A stretch of DNA of 64,000 bases. Origin: Verrucomicrobiaceae bacterium. GTDB lineage: Bacteria > Verrucomicrobiota > Verrucomicrobiia > Verrucomicrobiales > Verrucomicrobiaceae. Both the position numbers and the translations under genes were made by a program. Shown here piece by piece: positions 25,059-37,882 of this stretch; within the stretch, counting starts at the first letter, position 1; the number at the start of each line of letters is the position of its first letter. The notes beneath the pieces were generated by a model. It did not search any database. It had not been told where the DNA came from and saw only the letters and a program-made list of their open reading frames with translations. The stretch spans positions 1 to 64,000 of the forward strand of contig JAEUHM010000032.1 of the NCBI GenBank assembly GCA_016795485.1. Reading direction: 5' to 3'.

Positions 25059-25709
25059 ATGAGTATGGTGCAGACATTTTCAGCGCTTGAGGCGTTTCCC
25101 AAGATCAGGCACGCCTTCGTTCAGCGGGTAAGAGAAGTTGATGTGGTGACTGATCGCGACGAGGCGATTCGTCGTCTTCAGCCTACCCACGCTGAGATTC
25201 TTCGGCGCATTGGATTTTACCAAGTGCGCCATGCTGAGCAGGTGCACGGTAATGTTGTAGAAGTGGTCACAAGTTCCTCACCCCAGCCCTCGAATGGCGC
25301 TGACGGACTGATCACTGCTGAACCCGGTTTGGCCCTCTGCATCTACGTGGCAGATTGCGCGGCGGTTTACTTGGTGGATAAGCATGCGCGGTGCCTTGGT
25401 TTAGTGCATTCTGGACGTCGTGGATCAGAGTTGGGTATTGCGGGTGTAGCCTTGCGGCGGATGCAGGCCGATTTCGGGGTCGATCCAGCAGACGTGGTCA
25501 TACAGGTGAGTCCTTGCATTCGTCCACCGCTCTATGAGGTAGATTTTGCCGCTTTGATCAGGGATAACTGTCTTGCTCATGGAGTCCTTCCCCAGAACTA
25601 CCATGATTGTGGAGCCTGCACCGGCTCTGATCTGGGAACCCATTACTCGTATCGCATGGAAAAAGGATTTACAGGTCGAATGGCCGCATATCTGGGTTTG
25701 ATTTCATGA
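25059..25709 (+). CDS. pgeF: YfiH/laccase-domain purine nucleoside phosphorylase (PgeF)
   Basis: The 216-residue protein belongs to the Cu-oxidase_4 family, now known to act as purine nucleoside phosphorylase/adenosine deaminase and also linked to peptidoglycan editing. Zinc ligands are visible as His in QVHG, Cys in VADCAAVYL and His in LVHSGRRG. The family segments ADGLIT, VSPCIRPPLYEV and the C-terminal CTGSD-HYSYR are present; the usual HAGWRG is HSGRRG. Its end overlaps ispE by four bases (ATGA), so the two are coupled. Confidence 0.85.
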   Translation: MSMVQTFSALEAFPKIRHAFVQRVREVDVVTDRDEAIRRLQPTHAEILRRIGFYQVRHAEQVHGNVVEVVTSSSPQPSNGADGLITAEPGLALCIYVADCAAVYLVDKHARCLGLVHSGRRGSELGIAGVALRRMQADFGVDPADVVIQVSPCIRPPLYEVDFAALIRDNCLAHGVLPQNYHDCGACTGSDLGTHYSYRMEKGFTGRMAAYLGLIS

Positions 25710-26554
25710 CTTTATTTGCACACGCCAAAATCAATCTGTCCCTACGCATTTTGGGAAAGCGCGCGGATGGTTTTCACGAGGTAGTGACTCGGATGGCTCC
25801 TTTGCAGCTTCATGATGTAGTGACTGTCGAACCCATTGAAGAAACAGATCGGATCCTAATCACTTCGAATGACCCTGATATTCCGACGGACGGATCAAAC
25901 CTCATGGCAAAAGCAGCTAGTGCTCTAGCGGAGGAGCTCGGCATTCATCACGGTTGGCGAATGCATGTCGAGAAGCACATTCCCTTTGGGGCTGGCTTAG
26001 GTGGGGGTAGCAGCGATGCAGCAGCCGTGCTCATTGCGATCAATCAGATCCTTCGGCTTGGACTATCTGTTGCGGAACTCGCCAGGATCGGCGGCCGGAT
26101 CGGCTCCGATGTGCCATTTTTTCTTTTTGGAGGCGTTTGTGATGCCACGGGTCGTGGAGAGGAGATATCACCAGTCGATTTCCCGTGGCAGTTTGACATT
26201 CTTTTGGTGAAGCCACCTTTTGGAATCCCAACTCCGTGGGCATACAAAGCGTGGGCAGACTCGAAGGTCGCTACTGGAGTAGACTTTACGCCTCAAGTGC
26301 TACCCTGGGGCGAAATGGTGAACGATCTTGAGCGGCCAGTGTTCCAAAAGCATCTAATGTTGCCGATTTTGAAGCAATGGCTCAGAGAACAACTGGGTGT
26401 CCGGGCAGCGATGATGTCGGGCTCTGGCTCAACGATATTCGCTGTGCTGGAGGATGGTGTTGACGGTCTGGCGCTTCAAAAACTCGTGCAGGAGTTTTGT
26501 GGCGACTCAACTTGGGTATGCCTTACACGATCAATGGCGGCCCAACCTCTGTAG
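25706..26554 (+). CDS. ispE: 4-diphosphocytidyl-2-C-methyl-D-erythritol kinase
   Basis: MEP-pathway enzyme that phosphorylates CDP-ME at the 2-OH with ATP. The 282 residues carry the GHMP N-terminal AHAKINLSLRILGKRADGFHEV, the ATP loop PFGAGLGGGSSDAA, and the third motif MMSGSGSTIFAV. It ends with TAG directly abutting the stop of convergent dxr, another MEP-pathway gene. Confidence 0.96.
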   Translation: MTLFAHAKINLSLRILGKRADGFHEVVTRMAPLQLHDVVTVEPIEETDRILITSNDPDIPTDGSNLMAKAASALAEELGIHHGWRMHVEKHIPFGAGLGGGSSDAAAVLIAINQILRLGLSVAELARIGGRIGSDVPFFLFGGVCDATGRGEEISPVDFPWQFDILLVKPPFGIPTPWAYKAWADSKVATGVDFTPQVLPWGEMVNDLERPVFQKHLMLPILKQWLREQLGVRAAMMSGSGSTIFAVLEDGVDGLALQKLVQEFCGDSTWVCLTRSMAAQPL

Positions 26555-27718
26555 TTATTCAGCCGCTACAACCCTCGCCCAAGAGTCTGCCTCGATAAGC
26601 GTGTCCAAGTCCGGATGCTCGAGGACTTTATGTGCTTTCATCACGCGTTCGACCGTGCGCCAAATCGAAGGGAAGGGGATTTGACCAGCCAGAAATGCAT
26701 CGACGGCGACTTCGTTGGCGGCGTTGAGCACGGCGGGCAGGGTTCCGCCCGTTTCGCCAGCCCATCTGGCAAGATCGAGAGAGGGGAAATCCTGAGTGCG
26801 CGGAGATTCAAACTGGAGAGTGCCCAGCGCGGCAAAGTCGAGCGGTTTGAGTGAGTTAGCGACCCTATCTGGCCAAGTGACTGCGTACTGAATGGGAAAG
26901 CACATGTCGGAGTGGCTTAGCTGGGCTAGAACACTGTTGTCCATGAACTCTACCATGCTGTGCACAATAGACTGCGGGTGCACGATGACCTCAATCTTGT
27001 CCATAGGTACGTCAAATAGCCACCGTGCTTCGATCATTTCCAAGCCTTTGTTGAAGAGCGTGGCTGAGTCGATCGTGATTTTGCGCCCCATGCTCCAAGT
27101 GGGATGTTTCAGGGCCTGGGCCACCGTCACCGACTCGAGTTGGTCTGCAGGAAGGGTGCGGAATGGGCCGCCAGATGCTGTCAGAAGGATTCGGCGAATC
27201 TCGCTTTGCCTGTGCCCTTCCAGACACTGAAAAATGGCATTGTGCTCGCTATCTACAGGCAAAACTTGCACTTGCTTGTCCCTCGCTGCCGTCATCACCG
27301 CCTTGCCCGCCATGACGAGTATTTCTTTGCTCGCCACCGCCAAATCCATGCCACACTCGATCGCGGCGAGTGCAGGGGCCAAGCCTGCTGTGCCAACAAT
27401 CGCAATGATAGCCATGTCAGCCCCTGACGCGCGGACTAGGTCTACCAATCCAGATGCCCCGCAGTGAACCGTGACACTGCTACCTAGCTTGTTTGCGACC
27501 TCATTTGCTGCATCCCCACAAGTCATGGCGACATGCCGCACGCCCGTCTCCTGAGCTTGTGCAATAAGGCTGTCAGTTGAGCGATGAGCGGCAAGACCAA
27601 CAATTTGCATCCGGTCAGGAATGTCCCTGGCGACTTTTAAGGCGCTGGTGCCGATAGAGCCTGTGGAGCCGAGGATAACGACTTTTCTGCTTCTCGCAGG
27701 TGGGTCAATGTCTGCCAT
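26555..27718 (-). CDS. dxr: 1-deoxy-D-xylulose-5-phosphate reductoisomerase
   Basis: Converts DXP to MEP with NADPH and a divalent metal. The start is ATG 27716-27718 (MADIDPPARSRKVVILGSTGSIG); the frame upstream is not family-like. NADPH loop GSTGSIG is at about residues 17-23. The metal and substrate residues appear in VDSEHNAIFQCLEG and the catalytic loop ASGGPFR. WSMGRKITIDSATLFNKGLEMIEARWLF and VHPQSIVHSMVEF are conserved. The 387-residue length is normal. It lies 56 bases after the rhomboid gene on the same strand. Confidence 0.97.
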   Translation of the reverse strand: MADIDPPARSRKVVILGSTGSIGTSALKVARDIPDRMQIVGLAAHRSTDSLIAQAQETGVRHVAMTCGDAANEVANKLGSSVTVHCGASGLVDLVRASGADMAIIAIVGTAGLAPALAAIECGMDLAVASKEILVMAGKAVMTAARDKQVQVLPVDSEHNAIFQCLEGHRQSEIRRILLTASGGPFRTLPADQLESVTVAQALKHPTWSMGRKITIDSATLFNKGLEMIEARWLFDVPMDKIEVIVHPQSIVHSMVEFMDNSVLAQLSHSDMCFPIQYAVTWPDRVANSLKPLDFAALGTLQFESPRTQDFPSLDLARWAGETGGTLPAVLNAANEVAVDAFLAGQIPFPSIWRTVERVMKAHKVLEHPDLDTLIEADSWARVVAAE

Positions 27719-27774
27719 GATGGATTCGAAGGGCTGCGGTAAACCACCATCTATGCCAACGGCAACTGAAATCA

Positions 27775-28812
27775 TCAACCGCGCTTCGTTGGTCGCGATT
27801 TCTTTGTCACGCCTCTCTCATGAAGATCACGACTGGCGGATTCTAGCACTCGACGCTCCTTCTCTGAGAGACTATTCAGGCCCTCTCGATTAATCTTGTC
27901 CAGAATGTCATTCACTTCGTCAATGATCGGCAGATCGCTTTGGCCGGGGGCTTCACGTTTGCGACGAATTGCGTCATGATCCATCTCAGGCGTGGCGATT
28001 TCCAGACGCCTCATGCGGGCCATCGCTCTTGGTGCAGGTTTCTTGGGTGCAGCCTCAAATCCCTCCTGCTGATGCCACAGGCGGGCGTAAGTCATCGGCT
28101 GTCCGCCATAACCCAGTAATCGCACGACATACCAGCCTAGCAAGGCACCGCCAATGTGTGCGAAGTATGCATTGCCGCCCCACAGGGACGCTGCGGACTC
28201 AGACATAAGGACCGAAAGTCCAAGCGCTATCTCGAGAACCAGAATACCCACTGCCAACGTCCATAGCCGCAAATGAACGGGAAAAATGAAATAAAACATC
28301 GTGGTGACGTTCTCCTGTGGCAGAACCGCTGCCAAGGCAAACCCCACAGCGCATGCACAAGCCGAAGAGCCAAAAATGGGCACATCTCTGATGCCGCTCG
28401 CGTATGCGTCGACAAACACTTGAAATAGTGCACCGACTAGCCCGCCAACAAAATACACAATCAAAAACAACCTGTTACCGAGGAGTTCCACCAGGCGCAC
28501 ACCAGCCAGGTAGGTGATCACCAAGTTGCCCAGCAAATGCATCGGCCCGCTGTGAAGGAACATGTGGGTAAGGAGTGTCCAAACCTTCCCTTCAGCGAGT
28601 GCCTTCAAGCTGATCCCACCACTTTTGCCAACAGTTAGCGTAGAGGCGGATGCCGCCGGCTCGCCCGACAGAAGTGTCCAAACGGATGGCCCCAGAAAGT
28701 AAGCCAGTATGTTCAGTGCGAGTATAGCGTGCAAAACGGTCAGGCGCGGCCAGTCCGACCGTCGGTTGGACGGCCGGGAACCCTGGCGCATGTAGTCGCG
28801 ATCCTCGATCAT
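27775..28812 (-). CDS. rhomboid-family intramembrane serine protease
   Basis: The start is probably ATG 28810-28812 or a nearby one. About six membrane helices follow (residues 30-240). The family features are HMFLHSGPMHLLGNL (loop L1/helix 2), catalytic Ser in FGSSACACA (in place of GxSG), and catalytic His in YFAHIGGALLGW. The C-terminal 110 residues are cytosolic, basic and end in a small helical domain (DILDKINREGLNSLSEKERRVLESAS) often found at the end of bacterial rhomboids. Substrates are unknown. GSSA rather than GASG may slightly change the oxyanion site. Confidence 0.85.
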   Translation of the reverse strand: MIEDRDYMRQGSRPSNRRSDWPRLTVLHAILALNILAYFLGPSVWTLLSGEPAASASTLTVGKSGGISLKALAEGKVWTLLTHMFLHSGPMHLLGNLVITYLAGVRLVELLGNRLFLIVYFVGGLVGALFQVFVDAYASGIRDVPIFGSSACACAVGFALAAVLPQENVTTMFYFIFPVHLRLWTLAVGILVLEIALGLSVLMSESAASLWGGNAYFAHIGGALLGWYVVRLLGYGGQPMTYARLWHQQEGFEAAPKKPAPRAMARMRRLEIATPEMDHDAIRRKREAPGQSDLPIIDEVNDILDKINREGLNSLSEKERRVLESASRDLHERGVTKKSRPTKRG

Positions 28813-28964
28813 TGCATCAGCTCGAAACGCATCGTTTGGCGGCAACCGTTGGGGAATCGCCTTGCGATGACTGTTCTAGTTTGACGCGTATGATAGCAGC
28901 AGCTAGAAGGAATCGCGAAACAATATTTTTGCCACAGAAGCCCTCCAGCCCAGCTATTTTGTTC

Positions 28965-29591
28965 ATGCCCAAGACCAGCCTTTGCCTCGTCGCTATCTCC
29001 CTATTTCTCGGTCTCCAGAGCGCAACTGCTCAGCAGAGCGTGCCTGATCATCCGACGGTGGCCCTCGTGAACACCTATTTCAAACACGTAGTCGATGAGG
29101 ATTGGAAGGCTGCGGCAGCAATGCTGAGCCCGGCCTCATTGGAGCGGAAGCGGGTAAAGGCATTGGACCTCGTCAAGCGAGCTCCGACAATGACGGCTGA
29201 GTCTGAGATGCTGGCTCAACTTGGAGTCAAAGAACTGAAGGATCTTGAGGCCATGTCTCCCTTGGATTTTTACGCAGCTGAGCGGTCCGGTGTCGCCCGC
29301 AAGGACGAGAAAAGCGAGGCCATCCGCAAGCAAAAGCAAGAGAGCCTCAAGGTAAATGTGCTTGGCGTCATTCTTGAGCAAAAAGGGTCGATCGCTCATC
29401 TGGCGGTCCGGACAAGTCAGGCTGTGTTGGACAAGCAAATCGAGGAACTGATCTTTATTTCATTTCAGCAAGACGAGGCCGACAAAACAAAATGGTTCAT
29501 CGTCCCGGATATGCAGATGCCAGTGACCACTCTTCTTCCGGGTGCCGAAGGTGCTGCACCAGCACCCCAGGAAGCACCCAAGACCAAGTAA
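28965..29591 (+). CDS. hypothetical secreted protein
   Basis: From ATG 28965 the 208-residue product has a signal peptide (MPKTSLCLVAISLFLGLQSATAQ, cleavage after ATA). The mature part starts with HPTVALVNTYFKHVVDEDWKAAAAMLSP, reminiscent of NTF2/SnoaL-like DUF domains that begin with a helix and a cone fold. Then comes a charged helical stretch and a C-terminal strand with DEADKTKWFIVPDMQMP. The tail is Pro/Ala-rich. No enzyme motif was found. It diverges from the rhomboid gene. Confidence 0.6.
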   Translation: MPKTSLCLVAISLFLGLQSATAQQSVPDHPTVALVNTYFKHVVDEDWKAAAAMLSPASLERKRVKALDLVKRAPTMTAESEMLAQLGVKELKDLEAMSPLDFYAAERSGVARKDEKSEAIRKQKQESLKVNVLGVILEQKGSIAHLAVRTSQAVLDKQIEELIFISFQQDEADKTKWFIVPDMQMPVTTLLPGAEGAAPAPQEAPKTK

Positions 29592-29792
29592 GGTCGAGTG
29601 CTAAACCGACGGCTCTATTTGGGCATTCTGAGCCCTCTTGGACGTGCCTTTCCTCGCTTGCGTTGAGAGGCAAAAAAACTTCGTAAAACTGCCGAAAAAC
29701 CTTGGCGTAGAGCGGCATCTCTCTATCCTCAAAAGCTCCTACAAAGAGACGGCGGTTGCGGGTTGCTGCAGCACCTCTCTTGCGACTCGTAA

Positions 29793-32378
<2,586 letters not shown>

Positions 32379-32444
32379 AGCGGGCTCTGCTCACGGCCAA
32401 CTGCTCGTCCTTTCTGACAACCACTCACTTTTGCACCTCTTTTA

Positions 32445-35084
32445 ATGACCGACCCTAACACACGCCCTATTTCAGTAGCCGACGAGGTGAAGAACTCGTT
32501 CTTGGACTACTCCATGTCTGTCATCATTTCCAGGGCCTTGCCTGATGTGAGGGACGGACTGAAACCATCTCAGCGGCGAATTCTGTATGCCATGCATGAG
32601 TTGAATCTGTATCCGCCGAAGAAGCACGTGAAGTGCGCTAAGATCGCTGGCGATACGTCTGGTAACTACCACCCACACGGAGAAGCCGTCATTTACCCAA
32701 CCCTCGTGCATATGGGCCAGGAGTGGGCAATGAGGGAGACATTAATCGATCCCCAGGGAAACTTTGGATCGGTCGAAGGCGATCCGCCTGCAGCCATGCG
32801 TTATACCGAGGCGAGGATGACTCACCTGGGAGGTTCATTGATGAACGACATGGACAAGGACACGGTGGATTTCGTGCCCAACTATGACGAGCGCCTAACC
32901 GAGCCTACGGTTTTTCCGGCGGCCTTTCCGAACCTTATCGTCAATGGCGGAACAGGCATCGCGGTGGGCATGGCCACCAACATGCCTCCGCACAACCTTG
33001 GCGAGGTGATCAATGGCGTCTGCGCGCAGATCGACAATCCTCAAATCACCAACGCGGAGTTGCTGGAGTTCATCAAGGGTCCGGATTTCCCGACCGGGTG
33101 TACTATTATGGGCACACAAGGCATTCGCGACTACATGGAGACGGGACACGGCTCTGTCCGGATGCGTGGGCAGGCGGAGATTGTCGAGAATGGCAACCGC
33201 GAGCAGATCGTCATCACGGAGATTCCATACAACGTGAACCGAGCTGATTTGGAGAAGAAGATTGCCGAGTTGGCCAATGAAAAGATCATTCCGGAGATTA
33301 GTAGCGTAAGGAACGAGTCCGATGAGCGCACTCGATTGGTAATTGATCTGAAAAAGGATGCTCGGCCACAAGTGGTGCTGAACAACCTATACAAGCACAC
33401 AGAGTTGGAATCTTCGTTCAGCATCCACATGCTGGCAATTGATGGCAATCGCCCACGTGTGTTCAGCATGAGGGACGCGATCAGCTGCTACATAGAGCAT
33501 CGGCGTGAAGTGGTGGTCCGGCGCACCAAATACCTTCTCGGCAAAGCCGAGGTTCAAGCTGAGAAACTTGAGGCTTATTTGCTAGCTCTTGGCCATCTGG
33601 ATGACTTTATCAAGATTATCCGTGACAGCCGGAATCGCGATGAAGCTCGTGCCGGACTCAGGGCCTACACGTTTTCTACGTCTACAGCTGAGCAGTTGGG
33701 CATTCTGATTCGGAGTCAGCCAAGTATTCAGGGAGATCGTTATGTTTTCACTGACAAGCAAGTGGATGACATCTTGGAACTTCGCCTCTATCAGCTCACA
33801 GGTATGGAGCGGGATAAGGTGAAGGCTGAGTATGATGACATTCTGTCCACCATCAAAGATCTTCTGGATATCCTCGCCAACGAGCACCGAGTATTGTCGA
33901 TCATCAAAGACGAACTGAACGCCATCAAGGCCAAGCATGCTAGTCCGCGCCTCACGCGCATTGAAGCAGTCGAGGGAGAGATACAGTCTGTAGACTTGAT
34001 CCCAAACGAAGCGGCCATCGTGACGATGACGCACCTTGGCAGTATCAAGCGCACTCCGACGGCGGAATACAGGCTGCAAGCTCGGGGTGGCAAAGGGCTC
34101 AAAGGAATGGAGACTCGTGAAGCGCAGAGCGAGGATGAAGCAGATGACTTTGTTGAGCATCTTTTCAGTGCGCATTTGCACGATTTCCTGCTGTTCTTCA
34201 CCAATACGGGCCGGATGTATGTGGAGCGTGTTTATCAGCTGCCTCAAGCGACTCGCACGGGCAAGGGACGAAGCATTAAGAACGTGCTGAACCTTCGTCC
34301 TGAGGAGAAGATTGCTTCAGTGCTTATCTTGAAGGCAAAAGGCGCAGAAGATGATGCCATGTGGGCGGCCGACCGCTATGTTTTGTTCGCTACCAAGGAC
34401 GGCACCATAAAAAAAACGGCCCTTGAGGAGTTTAAAAACTACCGCAAGGACGGAATCATTGCGATCAAGCTGGACGAGGGCAACGACCTTGTGGATGTCG
34501 TCCTCACCGATGGTAGCAAAGAAGTGTGCCTCGTGACTCATGAAGGCATGTGCGTGCGTTTCCATGAGACTGGAGATGACCCGGCATCGCCTAATCTGCG
34601 CCCAATCGGTCGCGCTACAGCTGGTGTTCGCGGTGTAATGCTGGACGCTGACGACTTCCTTGTGAGTGGAGTCACCAATGAGGAGGGTACGATGCTCCTT
34701 GTGGTGAGTGAACGTGGCCTCGGCAAGCGCACGCCATTTGAGGAATACCGCCTTATCAATCGAGGTGGAAAAGGTGTCATCACGATGAATGTCACCGATA
34801 AGACCGGAAAGGTGTGTGCTGCTCTAGCGGTACGTGAGACGGACCAACTGATGCTCATGACAAGCAAAGGCCAGAGCGTCCGCATCCCTGTTAGCACGAT
34901 CCGTGAGACGGGAAGAAACGCGCAAGGGGTCAAGCTCATGAACCTTCGTGACGGAGAGATCATTCAGGACGTGGCATTGGTGGCGGCAGACGAGGTGGAT
35001 GAAGTCGCTGAGGGTGTCGAAGGTGGATCAGAGTCCACCGATGCACCTTTACCTGAGACACCAGCCCCTGATTCTGTCGAATGA
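32445..35084 (+). CDS. gyrA: DNA gyrase subunit A
   Basis: The breakage-reunion subunit, 879 residues. The N-terminal [26 protein letters not shown]-type block is present, the quinolone-pocket region is [17 protein letters not shown], and the catalytic tyrosine is in [10 protein letters not shown]. The six-bladed C-terminal domain has the GyrA box [11 protein letters not shown], which matches the GyrA form QRRGGKG with Ala for Arg, supporting negative supercoiling activity. The C-terminal tail is acidic and Pro-rich. It lies directly downstream of gyrB. Confidence 0.98.
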   Translation: MTDPNTRPISVADEVKNSFLDYSMSVIISRALPDVRDGLKPSQRRILYAMHELNLYPPKKHVKCAKIAGDTSGNYHPHGEAVIYPTLVHMGQEWAMRETLIDPQGNFGSVEGDPPAAMRYTEARMTHLGGSLMNDMDKDTVDFVPNYDERLTEPTVFPAAFPNLIVNGGTGIAVGMATNMPPHNLGEVINGVCAQIDNPQITNAELLEFIKGPDFPTGCTIMGTQGIRDYMETGHGSVRMRGQAEIVENGNREQIVITEIPYNVNRADLEKKIAELANEKIIPEISSVRNESDERTRLVIDLKKDARPQVVLNNLYKHTELESSFSIHMLAIDGNRPRVFSMRDAISCYIEHRREVVVRRTKYLLGKAEVQAEKLEAYLLALGHLDDFIKIIRDSRNRDEARAGLRAYTFSTSTAEQLGILIRSQPSIQGDRYVFTDKQVDDILELRLYQLTGMERDKVKAEYDDILSTIKDLLDILANEHRVLSIIKDELNAIKAKHASPRLTRIEAVEGEIQSVDLIPNEAAIVTMTHLGSIKRTPTAEYRLQARGGKGLKGMETREAQSEDEADDFVEHLFSAHLHDFLLFFTNTGRMYVERVYQLPQATRTGKGRSIKNVLNLRPEEKIASVLILKAKGAEDDAMWAADRYVLFATKDGTIKKTALEEFKNYRKDGIIAIKLDEGNDLVDVVLTDGSKEVCLVTHEGMCVRFHETGDDPASPNLRPIGRATAGVRGVMLDADDFLVSGVTNEEGTMLLVVSERGLGKRTPFEEYRLINRGGKGVITMNVTDKTGKVCAALAVRETDQLMLMTSKGQSVRIPVSTIRETGRNAQGVKLMNLRDGEIIQDVALVAADEVDEVAEGVEGGSESTDAPLPETPAPDSVE

Positions 35085-35204
35085 TGCCAACCCAGTGCTC
35101 AAATCTCCCACAAATTTGGGCCAGAACGTGCTTTTAACCCCTAACTTATGCGTGCCCTACGGTCTCTTGACTCGGTGGGAGCGCTGATTTATTAACCCAA
35201 CGCC

Positions 35205-36368
35205 ATGTCTGAGTCCGCACCTGCCAACAAGCCCGTTTACAACGTCAAAAACCCGTTTCTGGCCCGCCTGAAAAAGTCTTACAATCTGTCTGGCCCAGAG
35301 GCACCAAAGCACACTGCTCACTACGAGATCGACTTGGCTGGCTCTGGTCTAGAATACACTCCCGGTGACTCATTGGCTGTCCAGCCAACGAATGATCCTG
35401 GTTTAGTGAACGAGACGCTTGCAGCGCTTGGCTTTTCTGGAGACGAGCAGGTCGTGCACGCCAAAACGGGAGCTACGGTTGGCATTCGTCAGGCACTGAT
35501 TGAAGGCAACTCCATCACGGAAGTCGATAACAAGCTGATCAAAGCTATCGTCGAAAAGACCGGTGGCGACACCCCGCTGGCACCGCTGGCTAATCCTGAG
35601 AGCAAGGACGCTCTGAAGCAGTATCTGTGGGGCCGATTCGTGATCGATCTACTCCTTGAGAACCCGTCAGCCAAGTTCGAGCCACAGGAGTTCATCGGTT
35701 GCCTGAAGAAGCTCAACATCCGTCTGTATTCGATATCCAGCAGCCAGAAAGCCCATCCTGAAGAGGTTCATCTTACCGTTGCCACGGTGCGCTACGAGAG
35801 TCTCGGGCGTAAGCGTGGTGGTGTGGCATCTACATTTCTCGCAGAGCGAGTGAATGGTGACACAATCATCCCGGTTTTCGTTAATCAGGGTAAGGGGTTT
35901 CGTCTTCCCGATCCGACTGAAGACATTCCCGTCATTTTCTGTGGCCCTGGCACTGGCATCGCACCTTTCCGGGCCTTTTTGGAAGAACGAGAAGCTACGG
36001 GCGCTAAAGGGAAAGCATGGTTGTTCTTTGGAGAAGTCAGCGAGAAGTCCTGCTTCTTCTACAAAGATGAGTTTGAAGCCTATCTTGCCGAAGGCACATT
36101 GGCCAAACTGACTACAGCGTGGTCTCGTGATCAGGCGGAGAAGATTTACGTGCAGAATCGCATGTTGGAGAACAGTGCTGAGTTTTACAGCTACCTTGAA
36201 CAGGGTGCGATTTTCTACGTGTGTGGAGATGCCTCCCGTATGGCGGTCGATGTCGATAGAGCCTTGCACACGATCATCGAGAAAGAAGGTGCAAAGACAC
36301 CCGAGGAAGCTGCCGCATATGTTCAGGCCATGAAGGACGCCAAGCGCTATCGGCGCGATGTTTACTAA
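35205..36368 (+). CDS. CysJ-like diflavin reductase lacking the flavodoxin domain
   Basis: The 387-residue protein has the connecting/FAD-binding domain and NADPH-binding FNR domain of sulfite reductase flavoprotein but no FMN flavodoxin domain. FAD motif RLYSISSS and the GGVASTFLAER segment are followed by FCGPGTGIAPFRAFL (NADPH pyrophosphate). Then come the YVQNRMLENSAEFY and YVCGDASRMAVDVDRAL segments and a C-terminal aromatic (RRDVY). It would pass electrons from NADPH to FAD and then to a separate acceptor such as ferredoxin or a hemoprotein. No cysI-type sulfite reductase gene is nearby. It follows gyrA by 120 bases. Confidence 0.85.
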   Translation: MSESAPANKPVYNVKNPFLARLKKSYNLSGPEAPKHTAHYEIDLAGSGLEYTPGDSLAVQPTNDPGLVNETLAALGFSGDEQVVHAKTGATVGIRQALIEGNSITEVDNKLIKAIVEKTGGDTPLAPLANPESKDALKQYLWGRFVIDLLLENPSAKFEPQEFIGCLKKLNIRLYSISSSQKAHPEEVHLTVATVRYESLGRKRGGVASTFLAERVNGDTIIPVFVNQGKGFRLPDPTEDIPVIFCGPGTGIAPFRAFLEEREATGAKGKAWLFFGEVSEKSCFFYKDEFEAYLAEGTLAKLTTAWSRDQAEKIYVQNRMLENSAEFYSYLEQGAIFYVCGDASRMAVDVDRALHTIIEKEGAKTPEEAAAYVQAMKDAKRYRRDVY

Positions 36369-36410
36369 GCCCTGGCTTCGGCCAGCTTGCTTAGTCCGCG
36401 ACTTGCACTT

Positions 36411-36438
36411 GGGGCGGATAACGCCAATCTACCGCCCC
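36411..36438 (+). promoter_or_regulatory. GC-only hairpin directly upstream of the algI-like start
   Basis: A 7-bp stem (GGGGCGG with CCGCCCC) encloses a 14-base loop and ends 4 bases before the TTG start codon at 36443. It could hide the ribosome-binding region. A short T-run begins only inside the gene, so it is not an obvious terminator. Confidence 0.4.
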
Positions 36439-36442
36439 GCGC

Positions 36443-37882
36443 TTGGTTTTTAGTTCTCACATCTTCATTTTTTGGTTTTTGCCGCTAGTCCTGAGCGGCT
36501 ATTACCTTTTGTTGTGGAGAGGGGCGGGTCCAACCGCTAGACACGCCTTCCTAACCGTGGCCGGAATGATTTTCTACGGCTGGTGGAACCCTTGGTTCGT
36601 GCTCTTGATGCTGGGGACGACCACTCTCGACTACAATCTCGGACGCATGATCGTTTCGGCTGGCGAAAACCTGAAGCGGAAGAAGCTCGGGGTTGTGCTC
36701 TCTGTCGTTAGCAATCTTGGTGCACTTGCATTCTTCAAATACACTGCGTTTGGCGTCGAAAGTGCTCAGTCTTTGGCGAAAGCGATGCATTGGGGACACA
36801 TTGATGTGCCTGAGTTCTTTCAGAACATCGTCCTTCCAGCCGGTATCTCGTTCTATGTGTTCCAGAGCCTGAGCTACTGCATCGATCTCTATCGGGGCCA
36901 CGCAAAGCCTGCTCAGACGCTGTTGGACTTTACTTGCTTCGTATCTCTTTTTCCTCATCTCGTTGCTGGTCCGATAGTGCGCTATGGCATCATCGCTGAG
37001 CAGATGCGGCATCGAGAGCACTCTGTTCAGAAAGTAACCTATGGTCTCACGCGCTTCTCATTTGGCTTGGCTAAGAAGATACTGCTGGCAGATCCGATGG
37101 GGAGCATCGCGGATTCCGCTTTTGCGGCTGGTCCGACATCACTGACTCAGTTTTCTGCTTGGTTGGGAATCCTCGCGTATGCGTTCCAAATCTACTTCGA
37201 CTTCAGCGCCTATTCCGATATGGCCATCGGGCTCGCTAGGACTCTTGGCTTCTACTTTGTCGAGAACTTCGATTCACCCTACAAGAGCGCAAGTATCACC
37301 GAGTTCTGGAGACGCTGGCATATGTCGCTGTCGGCGTTTTTGAGGGACTACCTCTACATTCCGCTGGGAGGGAATCGGGCAGGGAGCATGAGGACGTACA
37401 TCAACTTGATGCTCACCATGCTTATTGGTGGGCTATGGCATGGTGCATCGTGGACGTTTGTCATCTGGGGCGGGATTCACGGCATCATGTTGTCAGTAGA
37501 ACGCGCGTTTGGCCGGAGAGTCGTGTGGCAACGCTTGCCGAAGTTGGCGAAAGAGGTCCCGACTTTTGTCATCGTTTTGATAGGATGGGTCTTCTTTCGT
37601 GCCGAGAATCTCGATGCCGCGTGCGGATACTTAAGTACCATGTTTGGACATGGCGATGGCTTGGCTGATCCAGCGCTTATTCTGGAAAAGGTGATCACGA
37701 GGGATTGGTTATTCGGACACATGATCGTTTGCGCGCTGGCGGTTTGGCTGATGCCCAACACGCAGACCATCTTGCGTGACTTTGTCTGGTGGAAGGCCGT
37801 GTTGGGTGGCGTTCTGTTTTTGGTTGCCGTTTCGATGATGTTTGCTCGTGGGCACAGCCCATTTCTCTATTTTCAGTTCTGA
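36443..37882 (+). CDS. MBOAT-family O-acyltransferase (AlgI-like)
   Basis: The start is TTG 36443, the only start codon that keeps the family N-terminus (VFSSHIFIFWFLPLVLSGYY); no in-frame ATG lies upstream before a stop. The 479 residues form about 12 membrane helices. The MBOAT hallmarks are FNTxxP-like FDSPYKSASITEFWRRWHMSLSAFLRDYLYIPLGGNR and the invariant His in MLIGGLWHGASWTFVIWG. It should move acetyl groups across the inner membrane for acetylation of an extracellular polysaccharide or peptidoglycan. Its stop overlaps the AlgJ-like start (TGATG), so the pair acts together. Confidence 0.9.
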   Translation: MVFSSHIFIFWFLPLVLSGYYLLLWRGAGPTARHAFLTVAGMIFYGWWNPWFVLLMLGTTTLDYNLGRMIVSAGENLKRKKLGVVLSVVSNLGALAFFKYTAFGVESAQSLAKAMHWGHIDVPEFFQNIVLPAGISFYVFQSLSYCIDLYRGHAKPAQTLLDFTCFVSLFPHLVAGPIVRYGIIAEQMRHREHSVQKVTYGLTRFSFGLAKKILLADPMGSIADSAFAAGPTSLTQFSAWLGILAYAFQIYFDFSAYSDMAIGLARTLGFYFVENFDSPYKSASITEFWRRWHMSLSAFLRDYLYIPLGGNRAGSMRTYINLMLTMLIGGLWHGASWTFVIWGGIHGIMLSVERAFGRRVVWQRLPKLAKEVPTFVIVLIGWVFFRAENLDAACGYLSTMFGHGDGLADPALILEKVITRDWLFGHMIVCALAVWLMPNTQTILRDFVWWKAVLGGVLFLVAVSMMFARGHSPFLYFQF

